Positions 1-8,133 are shown, counted from the first letter of the stretch. The stretch: DNA of 32,925 nt from Caulobacterales bacterium (GCA_017302335.1 JAFLCT010000020.1:1-32925); one strand, 5' to 3'. A program made the numbers and translations. The notes: generated by a model not told the origin, from the sequence alone.

Positions 1-1
1 C

Positions 2-115
2 GCCGCCGCGCGCGGCGTGACCGGCCGCGCCGTGGGCCAGGTGCGCGGCCACAACTATTCGACCGGCGACGAGGTCGACCTGACCGTCTACGCCCCGCCC
101 GGAGCCGACCGATGA
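2..115 (+). CDS. C-terminal tail of an unidentified protein (5' end outside window)
   Basis: An open frame enters from the left edge and ends at the TGA at 113-115. The TGA overlaps the ATG of mvaB as ATGA, so the two genes are probably translationally coupled in one operon. The visible tail is 37 residues, rich in Gly, Val and Asp, and ends YAPPGADR. It contains no biotinylation motif (AMKM), so it is not the end of a biotin-carrying acyl-CoA carboxylase subunit, which would be a natural neighbour of HMG-CoA lyase. I do not recognise the family. Confidence 0.5.
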   Translation, partial: AAARGVTGRAVGQVRGHNYSTGDEVDLTVYAPPGADR

Positions 116-1035
116 AGCCCTTCATCGAAATCGTCGAAGTCGGTCCCCGCGACGGCCTTCAGAACGAGAAGGTCGTGCTGGAGCCTGGCGTTCGCGCCGA
201 GCTGGTGCGGCGGCTGGAAGCGGCGGGCGCCCGACGCATCGAGGCGGTCAGCTTCGTCCATCCCAAATACGTGCCCCAGATGGCGGGCGCCGAAGAGGTC
301 ATGGCCGACCTGCCGCCCGCCCAGGGCCGCAGCCGCATCGGCCTGGTCCTGAACGGCAAGGGCTATGACCGCGCCCTGGGCACGGCGGTGGACGAGGTCA
401 ATGTGGCCATGAGCGTCACCGACGGCTTCGGCCTGAAGAACCAGGGCCTGTCGGTCGATCAACAGGTCGAGATGCTGGCGTCGATCGTGGCCGGACGGGC
501 CAATGCGGGGGCGGATTCGGGCGCCGCGCCGAAACTGTCGGCGACCCTGTCCTGCGTCTGGGGCTGTCCCTTCGACGGCGAGGTCAGCGTGGATCAGGTC
601 GCCGATCTGGTCGGCCGGGTCGCGGCACTGGGCGTGCGCGAAGTCGCCCTGGCCGACACCATCGGCGTGGGCGACCCCTGGGCGGTGACGCGCAAGGTCG
701 AGGCGGCGCGGAAGGCGGCGTCAGGGGCGGCCCTGCGTCTGCATTTCCACGACACCCGCAACACCGGCCTGGCCAACGCCTATGCGGGCGTACAGGCGGG
801 GGTGACGGTGCTGGACGCCTCGGTCGGCGGCATCGGCGGCTGCCCCTTCGCGCCCGGCGCCACCGGCAACATCGCCACCGAGGACCTGGTCTATATGCTG
901 GAGCGCGCGGGCTTCGAGACCGGCTACGACCTGGACGCCCTGATCGACACGGCGCGCTGGATCGGCGAAAAGATCGGCCGCCCAGCCCCCAGCGCCCTCA
1001 GCCGCTCTGGGGGGTGGCCGAAGGTTCACCCCTAA
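112..1035 (+). CDS. mvaB: Hydroxymethylglutaryl-CoA lyase
   Basis: This enzyme cleaves 3-hydroxy-3-methylglutaryl-CoA to acetyl-CoA and acetoacetate, the last step of leucine catabolism, in the cytoplasm. The 307 residues match the usual bacterial length. Seen in the sequence: the N-terminal VGPRDGLQNEK motif (residues 10-20, with the catalytic Arg/Asp), the metal-binding HFHDT motif (211-215), and the GGIGGCPFAPGATGN loop (239-253) carrying the catalytic Cys244. The fold is a TIM barrel of the DRE-TIM metallolyase family. The start ATG overlaps the stop of the preceding gene. The stop codon overlaps the stop of the convergent putA by four bases, leaving no room for a separate terminator. Confidence 0.96.
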   Translation: MKPFIEIVEVGPRDGLQNEKVVLEPGVRAELVRRLEAAGARRIEAVSFVHPKYVPQMAGAEEVMADLPPAQGRSRIGLVLNGKGYDRALGTAVDEVNVAMSVTDGFGLKNQGLSVDQQVEMLASIVAGRANAGADSGAAPKLSATLSCVWGCPFDGEVSVDQVADLVGRVAALGVREVALADTIGVGDPWAVTRKVEAARKAASGAALRLHFHDTRNTGLANAYAGVQAGVTVLDASVGGIGGCPFAPGATGNIATEDLVYMLERAGFETGYDLDALIDTARWIGEKIGRPAPSALSRSGGWPKVHP

Positions 1036-4000
1036 AGGTTCAGCAGCGCCGGGTCGCCGCCCTGTGCGGAGATGTTGTTCGAGATCGCCTTTTCGGCCGC
1101 GAAGCGGATCAGGCTGTAGGGACCGCCCGCCTTGGGACCCGTGCCCGACAGGCCCTCGCCGCCGAAGGGCTGGACGCCGACGACCGCGCCGATGATCGAG
1201 CGGTTGATATAGACGTTGCCGGCCGGAACCAGGCGCGTCACCTCTTCGGCGAAGGCTTCGATCCGGCTGTGCACGCCCAGCGTCAGGCCATAGCCGCGCG
1301 CGGCCAGCTTGGCCGCCGTCTGTTTGAGGTCTTTCGGGTGATAGCGGCAGATGTGCAGGATCGGGCCGAACACCTCGCGCTCCAGATAGTCGGGCGTCGG
1401 GATCTCGGCGACGGTCGGGGCGAAGACGTGGCCCCCCTTGCCGGAAGTGTCAGAGCCTTCCGGCAGGGCGGCGCGGGCGATGATCTTGGCGTCGCCTTCG
1501 AGCCGCTTCAGATGGGCGTCGAGCATGGCCTTGGCGTCGGCGTCGATGACCGGGCCGATGTCGGTCGCGGGATCGGCCGGGTCGCCGACCGCCTGGGCCG
1601 CCAGGGCGCCCTTCAGCCCCTCGATCAGGGCGTCGGCGGAATCGTGCGGCACATAGAGCAGCCGCAGGGCCGAACAGCGCTGCCCGGCCGAGCCGAAGGC
1701 CGACAGGATGACGTCGTCGATCACCTGTTCCCTTAGCGCCGTGGTGTCCACGAACATCCCGTTCAGCCCGCCCGTCTCGGCGATGAAGGGGATGATGGCG
1801 CCGGGCCGCGCGGCCAGGGCGCGATTGATCGCCGCCGCCGTGTCCGTGCCGCCGGTGAAGGCCACGCCGTCGATCAGCGGGTGCGAGACCAGGGCCGCGC
1901 CCACCGTCTCGCCGCGCCCCGGAACCAGGGCCAGCAGATCCGGGTCCAGCCCGGCCTTGTAGAACAGGCGCACGGCCTCGGCGGCGATCAGGGGCGTCTG
2001 TTCGGCTGGCTTGGCCAGGACGCCGTTTCCGGCGGCCAGGGCGGCGGCGAGCTGGCCGGTGAAGATGGCCAGGGGGAAGTTCCAGGGGCTGATCGCCGCG
2101 AAGACGCCGCGTCCGTGCAGGACCAGTTGATTGATCTCGCCCACCGGCCCGTCCAGCGTCTTCGCCCCGCCGAAGTCGCGCTCGGCCAGCATGGCGTAGT
2201 AGCGGCAGAAGTCGGCGGCCTCGCGCACCTCGGCGACGCCGTCGTTCAGCGTCTTGCCCGCCTCGCGGCTGAGCAGGGCGACCAGACGGTCCATGTCGGC
2301 CTCCAACGCATCGGCCATGGCGCGCAACACCGGCGCGCGGCCCGAGCCGCCCTTGCGGTCCCAGGCGGTCTGGGCGCGATGGGCCGTCTCGGCGGCGGCG
2401 TCGATGTCGGCCGCGGACGCCTCGGACACGTGGCCCAGCAGACGCCCGTCCCAGGGGCTGCGGACCTCCTGGGGGTTCTCTCCGGCGCGCAGCTTGCCGC
2501 CGATGATCGGACCCGAGGTCAGGGTCTCCGAATCCGCCTTCGACAGGGCGGCGGCGTGGCGCTCGCGGTCGGCGGCCTGGGAATAGTCGCGGCCCAGCGA
2601 GTTCTGGCGGTCCATGTAGATGTCCTTGGGCGTGGGGATCTTGGCGTGGCGGTCGGGGTGGGCCTCGACGGCGGTGATGGGATCGGCGGCGACGGCGGAC
2701 GCCGGCACCCGCTCGTCCAGCAGGGCGTGGACGAAGGAGGAGTTGGCGCCGTTCTCCAGCAGGCGTCGCACCAGATAGGGCAATAGGTCCTCATGGCCGC
2801 CGACGGGGGCGTAGGCGCGCACCGTCACCGGGCCGAAGGCGTCGCGCGCGGCGTCGTACAGGGCCTCGCCCATGCCGTGCAGGCGCTGGAACTCGATCTT
2901 GACCCCGGCGTCCTTCGCCATCTTGTGCACTGCGGCCAGCGAATGGGCGTTGTGGGTGGCGAACTGGGAATAGAGGTGCGGCGAGGCCGCGATCATGGCC
3001 TTGGCGCAGACCAGATAGTTCAGATCCGTCGCCGCCTTGGTGGTGAAGACCGGATAGTCGATGCGACCGCCGACCTGGGCGCGCTTGATCTCGGTGTCCC
3101 AATAGGCGCCTTTGACCAGACGCACCATCAGCCGCCGACGGCGTGTCCTGGCCAGTTCGGCGACGCGGGCGATGACCTCGGGTCCGCGCTTCTGATAGGC
3201 CTGCACGGCCAGGCCCAGACCGGTCCAGCCGCCCAACTCAGCCTCTTGCGCCAGGGCGTCCAGCAGTTTCAGCGACAGGGCCAGACGGTCCGCCTCTTCG
3301 GCGTCCATGGTGAAGTTGATGTCGTGTTTCGCCGCGATCAGGGCCAGCCGCTTCACGCGCGGGTAAAGTTCGCTCCAGACCCGACCCTCGTGCGTCGCCT
3401 CATAGCGCGGCGACAGGGCCGACAGCTTGACCGAGACGCCGTGCCCGGCCTCGGGTCCCTGACCCTTGGCGGTCCTGCCCACCGCCTCGATCGCCCCGGC
3501 GTAGATCGCCTCATAGCGTTCGGCGTCGTCGGCGGTGCGGGCGCCCTCGCCCAGCATATCGAAGCTGCATAGCCAGCCTTCACGGTCGGCGCGCTTCAGG
3601 GCGGCGTCAATGGTGCGGCCGACGACGAACTGTTCGCCCATGATCTTGACGGCGGTGGCGACCGCCTGGCGGATCACCGGTTCGCCCAGCCGACCGGCGA
3701 TGCGCTTCAAAAAGCCCGACAGGTCGGTCTTGGCCTGGTCGTCGGCGTCGACCAGTTTGCCGGTCAGCATCAGGCCCCAGGTCGAGGCGTTGACGAACAG
3801 GCTGTCGGACTGACCCAGGTGGCTGGCCCAGTCGGCCGAGCCGATCTTTTCGGCGATCAGCCGGTCGCGGGTGTCCTCGTCCGGGGTGCGCAGCAGGGCC
3901 TCGGCCAGACACATCAGGGCCAGGCCTTCGCGGGTGCCCAGGCTGAACTCTTGCAGGAAGCTTTCGACCACGCCCTGCTTCTTGACGCTGGCCCGCGCCC

Positions 4001-4169
4001 GCTCGACCAGATCGATCGCCTGGTCCAGCACCGCCTTGCGGCCGTTCCCGTCCAGCGGGACGTTGCCCAGCAGGGCGCGCACGGTCGCCTGCTCGTCGGC
4101 GAATTTGCCGCGATCCAGCGCGTCCCAGTCCTGGGTGAGGGCGACAGGCGTGGCGACGTGTGCGTTCAT
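1032..4169 (-). CDS. putA: Bifunctional proline dehydrogenase / L-glutamate gamma-semialdehyde dehydrogenase PutA
   Basis: PutA oxidises proline to glutamate in two steps, with FAD in the proline dehydrogenase half and NAD in the aldehyde dehydrogenase half. The protein has 1045 residues. Residues 1-110 form the N-terminal region without an evident ribbon-helix-helix DNA-binding domain. The proline dehydrogenase barrel covers about 180-480 and carries the family motif RAYAPVGGHEDLLPYLVRRL (451-470). The aldehyde dehydrogenase covers about 545-1030, with SPWNFPL (694-700), catalytic Glu798 in ETGG and nucleophile Cys832 in SAGQRC. The length and missing DNA-binding domain indicate a PutA that does not regulate its own gene. 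An AAGAGG ribosome site precedes the ATG. It is transcribed divergently from the glycosyltransferase at 4287. Confidence 0.96.
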   Translation of the reverse strand: MNAHVATPVALTQDWDALDRGKFADEQATVRALLGNVPLDGNGRKAVLDQAIDLVERARASVKKQGVVESFLQEFSLGTREGLALMCLAEALLRTPDEDTRDRLIAEKIGSADWASHLGQSDSLFVNASTWGLMLTGKLVDADDQAKTDLSGFLKRIAGRLGEPVIRQAVATAVKIMGEQFVVGRTIDAALKRADREGWLCSFDMLGEGARTADDAERYEAIYAGAIEAVGRTAKGQGPEAGHGVSVKLSALSPRYEATHEGRVWSELYPRVKRLALIAAKHDINFTMDAEEADRLALSLKLLDALAQEAELGGWTGLGLAVQAYQKRGPEVIARVAELARTRRRRLMVRLVKGAYWDTEIKRAQVGGRIDYPVFTTKAATDLNYLVCAKAMIAASPHLYSQFATHNAHSLAAVHKMAKDAGVKIEFQRLHGMGEALYDAARDAFGPVTVRAYAPVGGHEDLLPYLVRRLLENGANSSFVHALLDERVPASAVAADPITAVEAHPDRHAKIPTPKDIYMDRQNSLGRDYSQAADRERHAAALSKADSETLTSGPIIGGKLRAGENPQEVRSPWDGRLLGHVSEASAADIDAAAETAHRAQTAWDRKGGSGRAPVLRAMADALEADMDRLVALLSREAGKTLNDGVAEVREAADFCRYYAMLAERDFGGAKTLDGPVGEINQLVLHGRGVFAAISPWNFPLAIFTGQLAAALAAGNGVLAKPAEQTPLIAAEAVRLFYKAGLDPDLLALVPGRGETVGAALVSHPLIDGVAFTGGTDTAAAINRALAARPGAIIPFIAETGGLNGMFVDTTALREQVIDDVILSAFGSAGQRCSALRLLYVPHDSADALIEGLKGALAAQAVGDPADPATDIGPVIDADAKAMLDAHLKRLEGDAKIIARAALPEGSDTSGKGGHVFAPTVAEIPTPDYLEREVFGPILHICRYHPKDLKQTAAKLAARGYGLTLGVHSRIEAFAEEVTRLVPAGNVYINRSIIGAVVGVQPFGGEGLSGTGPKAGGPYSLIRFAAEKAISNNISAQGGDPALLNL

Positions 4170-4286
4170 GGCGCGCCTCTTAGACCCTTCCGCGACGGAA
4201 CGGGAGAGGCGTTTCAGCGCTCTCGCCTTCGCGCGCGCAACCGGCTAGAGCATCCTGCTGATCAACGGCGAGGTTCTGCGCCCTCC

Positions 4287-5372
4287 ATGCGTATCGTTCT
4301 GGCCACTGACGCCTGGGAACCCCAGGTCAACGGCGTCGTCCGCACCCTGACCAAGACCGTGGGCGAATGCCGCGCCATGGGCCATGAGGTCGAGGTCATC
4401 GAACCCAGCCAGTTCAAGACCATTCCCTGCCCGACCTATCCCGAAATTCGTCTGGCCCTGGGCGCCGAGGAGGAGATTCGCGAGCGGCTGCGCGCCTTCG
4501 AACCCGAGGCCGTTCATATCGCCACCGAAGGGCCGATCGGCATCGCCACGCGGCGCATCTGCGTGGAATGGAAGCTGCCGTTCACGACCAGCTACCACAC
4601 CAAATTCCCCGAGTACGTCTCGGCCCGCTTTCCGATCCCCGTGGGGGTCGGCTACGCCTATATGAAATGGTTCCACAAGCCGTCGGGTCGGCTGATGGTC
4701 GCCACCCCGACCCTGCGCGACGAATTGGTCGAACACGGCTTCCGCAACGTCTCGCCCTGGTCGCGGGGCGTGGACACCGAGCAGTTCAACCCCGACCTGC
4801 CGCGCATCTATGACGAATTGGGCGGGAAGGACTGGCCGCGGCCCTTCTTCCTGAACGTCGGCCGGGTGGCGGTGGAGAAGAACATCGAGGCCTTTCTGGA
4901 GACCGACCTGCCGGGCACCAAGATTGTCGTCGGCGACGGCCCTGCCCGCGCCGAACTGGAAGAGAAATACCCCGAGGCGAAATTCCTCGGCGCCAAATTC
5001 GGCGAGGACCTGGCGCGGTGTTTCCGCGACGCCGACGTCTTCGTCTTCCCCAGTTGGACCGACACCTTCGGCCTGGTGATCCTGGAGGCCATGGCCACGG
5101 GCACGCCCGTCGCGGCCTATCCGGCGCACGGGCCGATCGACATCATTCCGGGTTCGAACGCAGGCGCCATCGACGACGACTTGCGCACGGCCTGCCTCAA
5201 GGCGCTGGAGATGGATCGGGCCGATGTGCGGGCCTATGCCGAGAAATTCAGTTGGCGCGCCTCGGCCGAACAGTTCGTCGAGAATCTGGAACCCTATCCC
5301 GAACCGGAAAGCGGCAAATTCTGGCGCCGTCTGCGCCGTATCGCGCGTCTGCGGCGCCGGGCGGCGGCCTAG
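4287..5372 (+). CDS. GT4-family glycosyltransferase (alpha-mannosyl/sulfoquinovosyl-transferase-like)
   Basis: This is a 361-residue GT-B fold glycosyltransferase, probably acting on a lipid acceptor at the cytoplasmic face of the inner membrane. The N-terminus is typical of the family (MRIVLATDAWEPQVNGVVRT, with the flexible glycine-containing donor loop). The donor domain shows VGRVAVEKN (191-199), VVGDGPAR (214-221) and FPSWTDTFGLVILEAMA (254-270). The last is the EX7E-type motif with Asp in place of the first Glu, a common variant. The relatives I recall make glycolipids (PimB-, MgtA- or SqdX-like); sugar and acceptor cannot be read from sequence. The frame is open far upstream to 3819, but that part is antisense to putA, and the ATG at 4287 gives the normal length. 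The C-terminus is Arg-rich. Confidence 0.85.
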   Translation: MRIVLATDAWEPQVNGVVRTLTKTVGECRAMGHEVEVIEPSQFKTIPCPTYPEIRLALGAEEEIRERLRAFEPEAVHIATEGPIGIATRRICVEWKLPFTTSYHTKFPEYVSARFPIPVGVGYAYMKWFHKPSGRLMVATPTLRDELVEHGFRNVSPWSRGVDTEQFNPDLPRIYDELGGKDWPRPFFLNVGRVAVEKNIEAFLETDLPGTKIVVGDGPARAELEEKYPEAKFLGAKFGEDLARCFRDADVFVFPSWTDTFGLVILEAMATGTPVAAYPAHGPIDIIPGSNAGAIDDDLRTACLKALEMDRADVRAYAEKFSWRASAEQFVENLEPYPEPESGKFWRRLRRIARLRRRAAA

Positions 5373-5401
5373 GTCTTCTCCCTCCGAGGGAAGGGCGGAC
5401 C

Positions 5402-5809
5402 TTATCGGCGCGTCAGCACCGTCCGCATCAGACACGAAAAGACCAGACGGCCGCCTTCGTCCAACAGATCGTGCTGGGCGATGACGATGCCCTTGTCGTC
5501 GCCGACCGGGTCCTTGCCCATCACCGTCAGTCGGCCGCGCAGCAGTTCGCCCACGGGCGGGTTGCGCATGAAACGCAGGCCGTCGACGGCCAGAACCTTG
5601 GTCTGCGCCCAACCGGCCGCCTTTTCCGCCGCCAGTCGACTCCACAAGGCATAGACCATGGCGTCCGGCGCTCCATAGGCCGGGTCCCAGCCGGGCGAGA
5701 ACCGTTCGATGAAGACATCCAGCGACGTCTGATCGACGGCGCAGGCGCCCAGGGGCACCACCTGGCCGACGCCCAGATCCTCGAAATGGATGTTCAGGGA
5801 CTCGCTCAT
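5402..5809 (-). CDS. MaoC-like / hotdog-fold protein
   Basis: A 135-residue protein with the layout of a single hotdog domain of the MaoC dehydratase-like type. Seen: an N-terminal FEDLGVGQ segment (typical of MaoC proteins, which often begin with a phrase of this kind), FMRNPPVGELLRGRLTV in the middle and a final LMRTVLTRR strand. The canonical MaoC active site (Asp and His in a D-x4-H arrangement) is not obvious, since the expected region reads RFSPGWDPAYGAPDA. It may be a non-catalytic or thioesterase-like member. It is transcribed in the same direction as, and 13 bases downstream of, the oxidoreductase that starts at 6842, so the two are probably one transcript. It faces the convergent glycosyltransferase across 29 bases. 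Confidence 0.7.
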   Translation of the reverse strand: MSESLNIHFEDLGVGQVVPLGACAVDQTSLDVFIERFSPGWDPAYGAPDAMVYALWSRLAAEKAAGWAQTKVLAVDGLRFMRNPPVGELLRGRLTVMGKDPVGDDKGIVIAQHDLLDEGGRLVFSCLMRTVLTRR

Positions 5810-5822
5810 GCGCCGCCTCGTG

Positions 5823-6842
5823 TCAGGCGGGTTCTTCCGAGACCCGCACCAGCAGCTTGCCGTCGTGATCGCCGGTGAACAAGCGGTTCAGCGAGGTCAG
5901 GGCGCCTTCCAGGCCGTCGTCGACATGGGCCTTCCACTTCACCTTCCCTTCGGCCAGCCACGGACCCATCTCGGCGACCATTTCTCTGGCGCGCGGGGCG
6001 TAGTCCAGCACCAGGAAGCCCTGGACGTGCAGCCGGTGGGTGATCAACCGGGCGAAGTTGGGCGAGGGCGGCATCCGCGTGACGTTATAGGCCGAGACCA
6101 TGCCGCACACGGCCATGCGCGCGCCGACATTCAGTCGGTTCCAGACGGCGATCATGATGTCGCCGCCGACGTTCTCGAAATTCAGATCGACGCCGTTGGG
6201 CGCCAGCCGGTCCAGGGCCGCGCCGACATCCTCGTTCTTGTAGTCGATGGCGGCGTCGAAGCCGAGTTCGTCGGTCAGCCAGGCGCATTTCCTGGCCCCG
6301 CCGGCGATGCCGATGACGCGCGCGCCCTTCTGTTTGGCGACCTGGCCGGCGATGGAGCCGACGGCCCCGGCGGCGGCCGAGACGACCATGGTCTGGCCCG
6401 GCTGGGGGCGCAACACATCGGTGACGCCGAAATAGGCGGTCAGGCCCGTCATGCCCATGACCGACATATTGGCCGTCAGCGGCAGGCCCGGCGCGCGGTG
6501 CACGCGCGACACGGCCGCCTCGTTGACCGCGCCGTAGTCGGCCCACCCCCCTGCGGCGGTCGAGACGATGTCGCCGACGGCCCATCGGTCCGATTTCGTC
6601 TCTTCGACCACGCCCAGGGTCAGGCCGCGCATCACGTCGCCCAGGCCCACGGGCGGCAGATAGCCCTCGGAATCGTTCATCCAGGTGCGGTTGGTCGGGT
6701 CCAGCGACAGATAGACGGTGCGGATCAACACCTCGCCGTCCTTCAACTCGGGCAGGGGGGATGCGACCAGCTCCAGGTCGCCGTCCTGTATGTCGCCCCT
6801 CGGTCGCTGACGCAGCACCCACTGACGGTTCATCCGGCTCAT
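5823..6842 (-). CDS. Zinc-independent NADP-dependent oxidoreductase (MDR superfamily, prostaglandin/leukotriene reductase type)
   Basis: This 339-residue medium-chain reductase probably reduces alpha,beta-unsaturated carbonyls with NADPH, like YncB/CurA and leukotriene B4 12-hydroxydehydrogenase. Seen: the N-terminal WVLRQRPRGDI start typical of the group, TVYLSLDPTNRTWM, the nucleotide-binding segment VSAAAGAVGSIAGQVAKQKG and the FENVGGDIMIAVWNRL region. The zinc-binding cysteines of alcohol dehydrogenases are absent. The start at 6842 is chosen because GGGAGG lies just upstream (GGGAGGTCGCCATG). Longer in-frame starts up to 7019 would run through the hairpin terminator at 6931-6960. It lies downstream of phyR but is separated from it by that terminator, so it likely has its own promoter in 6843-6930. 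Confidence 0.9.
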   Translation of the reverse strand: MSRMNRQWVLRQRPRGDIQDGDLELVASPLPELKDGEVLIRTVYLSLDPTNRTWMNDSEGYLPPVGLGDVMRGLTLGVVEETKSDRWAVGDIVSTAAGGWADYGAVNEAAVSRVHRAPGLPLTANMSVMGMTGLTAYFGVTDVLRPQPGQTMVVSAAAGAVGSIAGQVAKQKGARVIGIAGGARKCAWLTDELGFDAAIDYKNEDVGAALDRLAPNGVDLNFENVGGDIMIAVWNRLNVGARMAVCGMVSAYNVTRMPPSPNFARLITHRLHVQGFLVLDYAPRAREMVAEMGPWLAEGKVKWKAHVDDGLEGALTSLNRLFTGDHDGKLLVRVSEEPA

Positions 6843-6930
6843 GGCGACCTCCCACAATTGCTTTTGGGCGTTTTCTTTCTGGACGCGCATAGGATCGAAG
6901 GCGCGCGGCCGTGTCGAGGGGGCGGGCGAA

Positions 6931-6960
6931 GAAAAAGGGCGGGTCCTGAAACCCGCCCTT
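6931..6960 (-). terminator. Intrinsic terminator downstream of phyR / candidate sRNA
   Basis: Read on the minus strand, a perfect 10-bp stem (AAGGGCGGGT at 6960-6951 pairing with ACCCGCCCTT at 6944-6935) with a 6-base loop is followed by a run of T residues (complement of the A run at 6932-6936). This is a textbook rho-independent terminator. It ends transcripts coming from phyR or from the near-consensus promoter at 7053-7077, and separates them from the oxidoreductase gene. Confidence 0.85.
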
Positions 6961-7046
6961 GAAGTGGCATCATCGAGAATGAGGCGCGGAGGCGGCTGAC
7001 CGGCTGCGGCCGGTCTCAAGTCGGGGGGCGTCGCCGTCTCCGCGAC
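6932..7046 (-). ncRNA. Candidate stress-induced small RNA (possible GsrN orthologue)
   Basis: About 115 bases lie between a near-consensus EcfG promoter (7053-7077) and the intrinsic terminator (6931-6960). No coding frame here has a plausible start. On the minus strand the predicted transcript has a 5' stem (GTCGC 7046-7042 with GCGAC 7034-7030), then a run of six C (7028-7023), then a perfect 7-bp hairpin (7015-7009 with 7004-6998, loop of 4), a short linker and the terminator hairpin. As I recall, Caulobacter GsrN is a sigma-T-activated sRNA of about this size with a C-rich target-pairing loop and a 3' terminator. The design and position next to phyR fit, but orthology is inference. Alternatively this is only the phyR 3' UTR. 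Confidence 0.5.
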
Positions 7047-7052
7047 CCAGAT

Positions 7053-7077
7053 AACCGTTAGGGCTAGCGGAGGTTCC
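7053..7077 (-). promoter_or_regulatory. Near-consensus EcfG promoter for the candidate sRNA
   Basis: On the minus strand, GGAAC (7077-7073) is followed after exactly 16 bases by GGTT (7056-7053). This has the same spacing as the three exact EcfG sites in this locus, with one mismatch in the -10 element (GGTT for CGTT). It would start a transcript near 7046. Confidence 0.5.
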
Positions 7078-7131
7078 CGGGCGACGAGAATTTTCTTGGC
7101 CGAAACCTTCCGCCGTTTTCGAGGCCCGGTC

Positions 7132-7926
7132 TCAGGCGGCCCGCCTGCGTCCCGCCGGGTGGAAGAACAGAGCCTGGCTGATCGCCGCCTTCACCGTCTC
7201 CGGCTGGAAGGGTTTGGTGATCAGGAAGGTCGGCTCGGGGCGTTCGCCGGTCAGCAACCGTTCGGGGAAGGCGGTGATGAAGATGACCGGCACGTCGAAC
7301 CGTTTCAGGATGTCCTTGACCGCGTCGATGCCGGACGACCCGTCGGCCAGTTGGATGTCCGCCAGCACCAGACCGGGGCAGCGGTTGGCCACCGCCTCGA
7401 CGGCTTCGCTGTGGGTGGTGGCGGTGGCCGCGACCGTATGGCCCAGTTCGCGCACCAGGCTTTCGATGTCGGCCGAGATGATGGCCTCGTCCTCGATGAT
7501 CAGCACATCGGTGGCCAGTTCGGCGTCGATCTCGGCCTGGGCCTCGGCGATCAGGTGCTCGACCTCGGCCGGGTCGGCGTCCAGGATCTGGCCCGCTTCG
7601 GTGGGGGTGAAACCCTCCAGCGCCGTCAGCAGGAAGGCCTGGCGAGACCGCGGCGCGATCTGCATCAGTCGTCGCGTGGCGTCGTCGCGAATCTCGCCGC
7701 CGTCGGTCTCTTCCAGTCGGGCGCCGGTCGAGGTCCAGATGGTGTGGAAGACGTGATACAGGGCCACGCGCGGCGTCATGTCCGGCGGCAACTGTCGATC
7801 CCCGGCCGCCAGGGCCTCCAGCGCGACGCGGACATAGGTGTCGCCCGATGTCTGGTCCCCCGTCAGCGCCCGCGCATAACGGCGCACATAGGGCAGGTGC
7901 GGTGCGAGTCTGGCCAGAAGGCTCAT
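7132..7926 (-). CDS. phyR: General stress response anti-anti-sigma regulator PhyR
   Basis: PhyR is the response regulator that, when phosphorylated, binds the anti-sigma factor NepR and frees the sigma factor EcfG. The 264 residues match PhyR of Caulobacter and Methylobacterium. Residues 1-125 are the sigma-like domain that mimics EcfG (LPYVRRYARALTGDQ at 11-25). Residues 138-256 are the receiver domain, with acidic pocket Glu145/Asp146, phospho-acceptor Asp190 in LADIQL, and Lys238. The segment FITAFPERLLTG (216-227) is the atypical alpha4 region typical of this family. The start at 7926 gives the conserved MSLLARLAPHLPYVRR beginning. The reading frame continues upstream to 8028 but would overlap its own promoter at 7990-8014. 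It is divergent from nepR-ecfG and ends before a strong terminator. Confidence 0.97.
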   Translation of the reverse strand: MSLLARLAPHLPYVRRYARALTGDQTSGDTYVRVALEALAAGDRQLPPDMTPRVALYHVFHTIWTSTGARLEETDGGEIRDDATRRLMQIAPRSRQAFLLTALEGFTPTEAGQILDADPAEVEHLIAEAQAEIDAELATDVLIIEDEAIISADIESLVRELGHTVAATATTHSEAVEAVANRCPGLVLADIQLADGSSGIDAVKDILKRFDVPVIFITAFPERLLTGERPEPTFLITKPFQPETVKAAISQALFFHPAGRRRAA

Positions 7927-7989
7927 ATGGATCGTCCCCGACGTAAGCGGCCGCGCCCCGCTTGCACGGAACGCCTTACCGTCAAGCTC

Positions 7990-8014
7990 AACGCCCTGGT
8001 CTTGTCGCGGTTCC
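7990..8014 (-). promoter_or_regulatory. EcfG-dependent promoter of phyR
   Basis: On the minus strand, GGAAC (8014-8010), 16 bases, then CGTT (7993-7990). This matches the GGAAC-N16/17-CGTT consensus of alphaproteobacterial stress sigma factors exactly. The expected 5' UTR to the phyR ATG at 7926 is about 55 bases. It indicates positive autoregulation. Confidence 0.9.
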
Positions 8015-8055
8015 CGCCGCCCTAGCAAGCTTGAGCGTATTTTTCGTCCAGGTCA

Positions 8056-8080
8056 GGAACCGCCGCCGCGTTTTGGCGTT
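8056..8080 (+). promoter_or_regulatory. EcfG-dependent promoter of nepR-ecfG-phyK
   Basis: GGAAC (8056-8060), a spacer of 16 bases, then CGTT (8077-8080). This is an exact match to the stress sigma consensus with the same spacer as the phyR promoter, which it faces back to back across 41 bases (8015-8055). The transcript would begin near 8087, about 47 bases before the nepR ATG. Confidence 0.9.
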
Positions 8081-8133
8081 GCAGGCTCGGAGTTTTGGGC
8101 GAAGGGGAAATTCGGGGTGGCGACGTCCGACTG

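Noticed and set aside
4197-4221. GGAAC-N16-CGCT upstream of the GT4 gene
   Set aside because: The spacing fits EcfG but the third base of the -10 element is wrong, and the gene has no stress context; chance match is likely.
3819-4286. Upstream extension of the GT4 gene by 156 residues
   Set aside because: The extension lies antisense to putA and its sequence does not resemble a glycosyltransferase; the ATG at 4287 gives the normal family start.
4245-5645. A long minus-strand frame (466 codons) opposite the GT4 gene
   Set aside because: It is antisense to a clear glycosyltransferase, and its translation is low-complexity Arg/Gly/Asp-rich. Long antisense frames are expected in GC-rich DNA.
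6843-7019. N-terminal extension of the oxidoreductase up to 7019
   Set aside because: It would translate through the terminator hairpin at 6931-6960, lacks a ribosome site and does not match the family; the start at 6842 has GGGAGG upstream.
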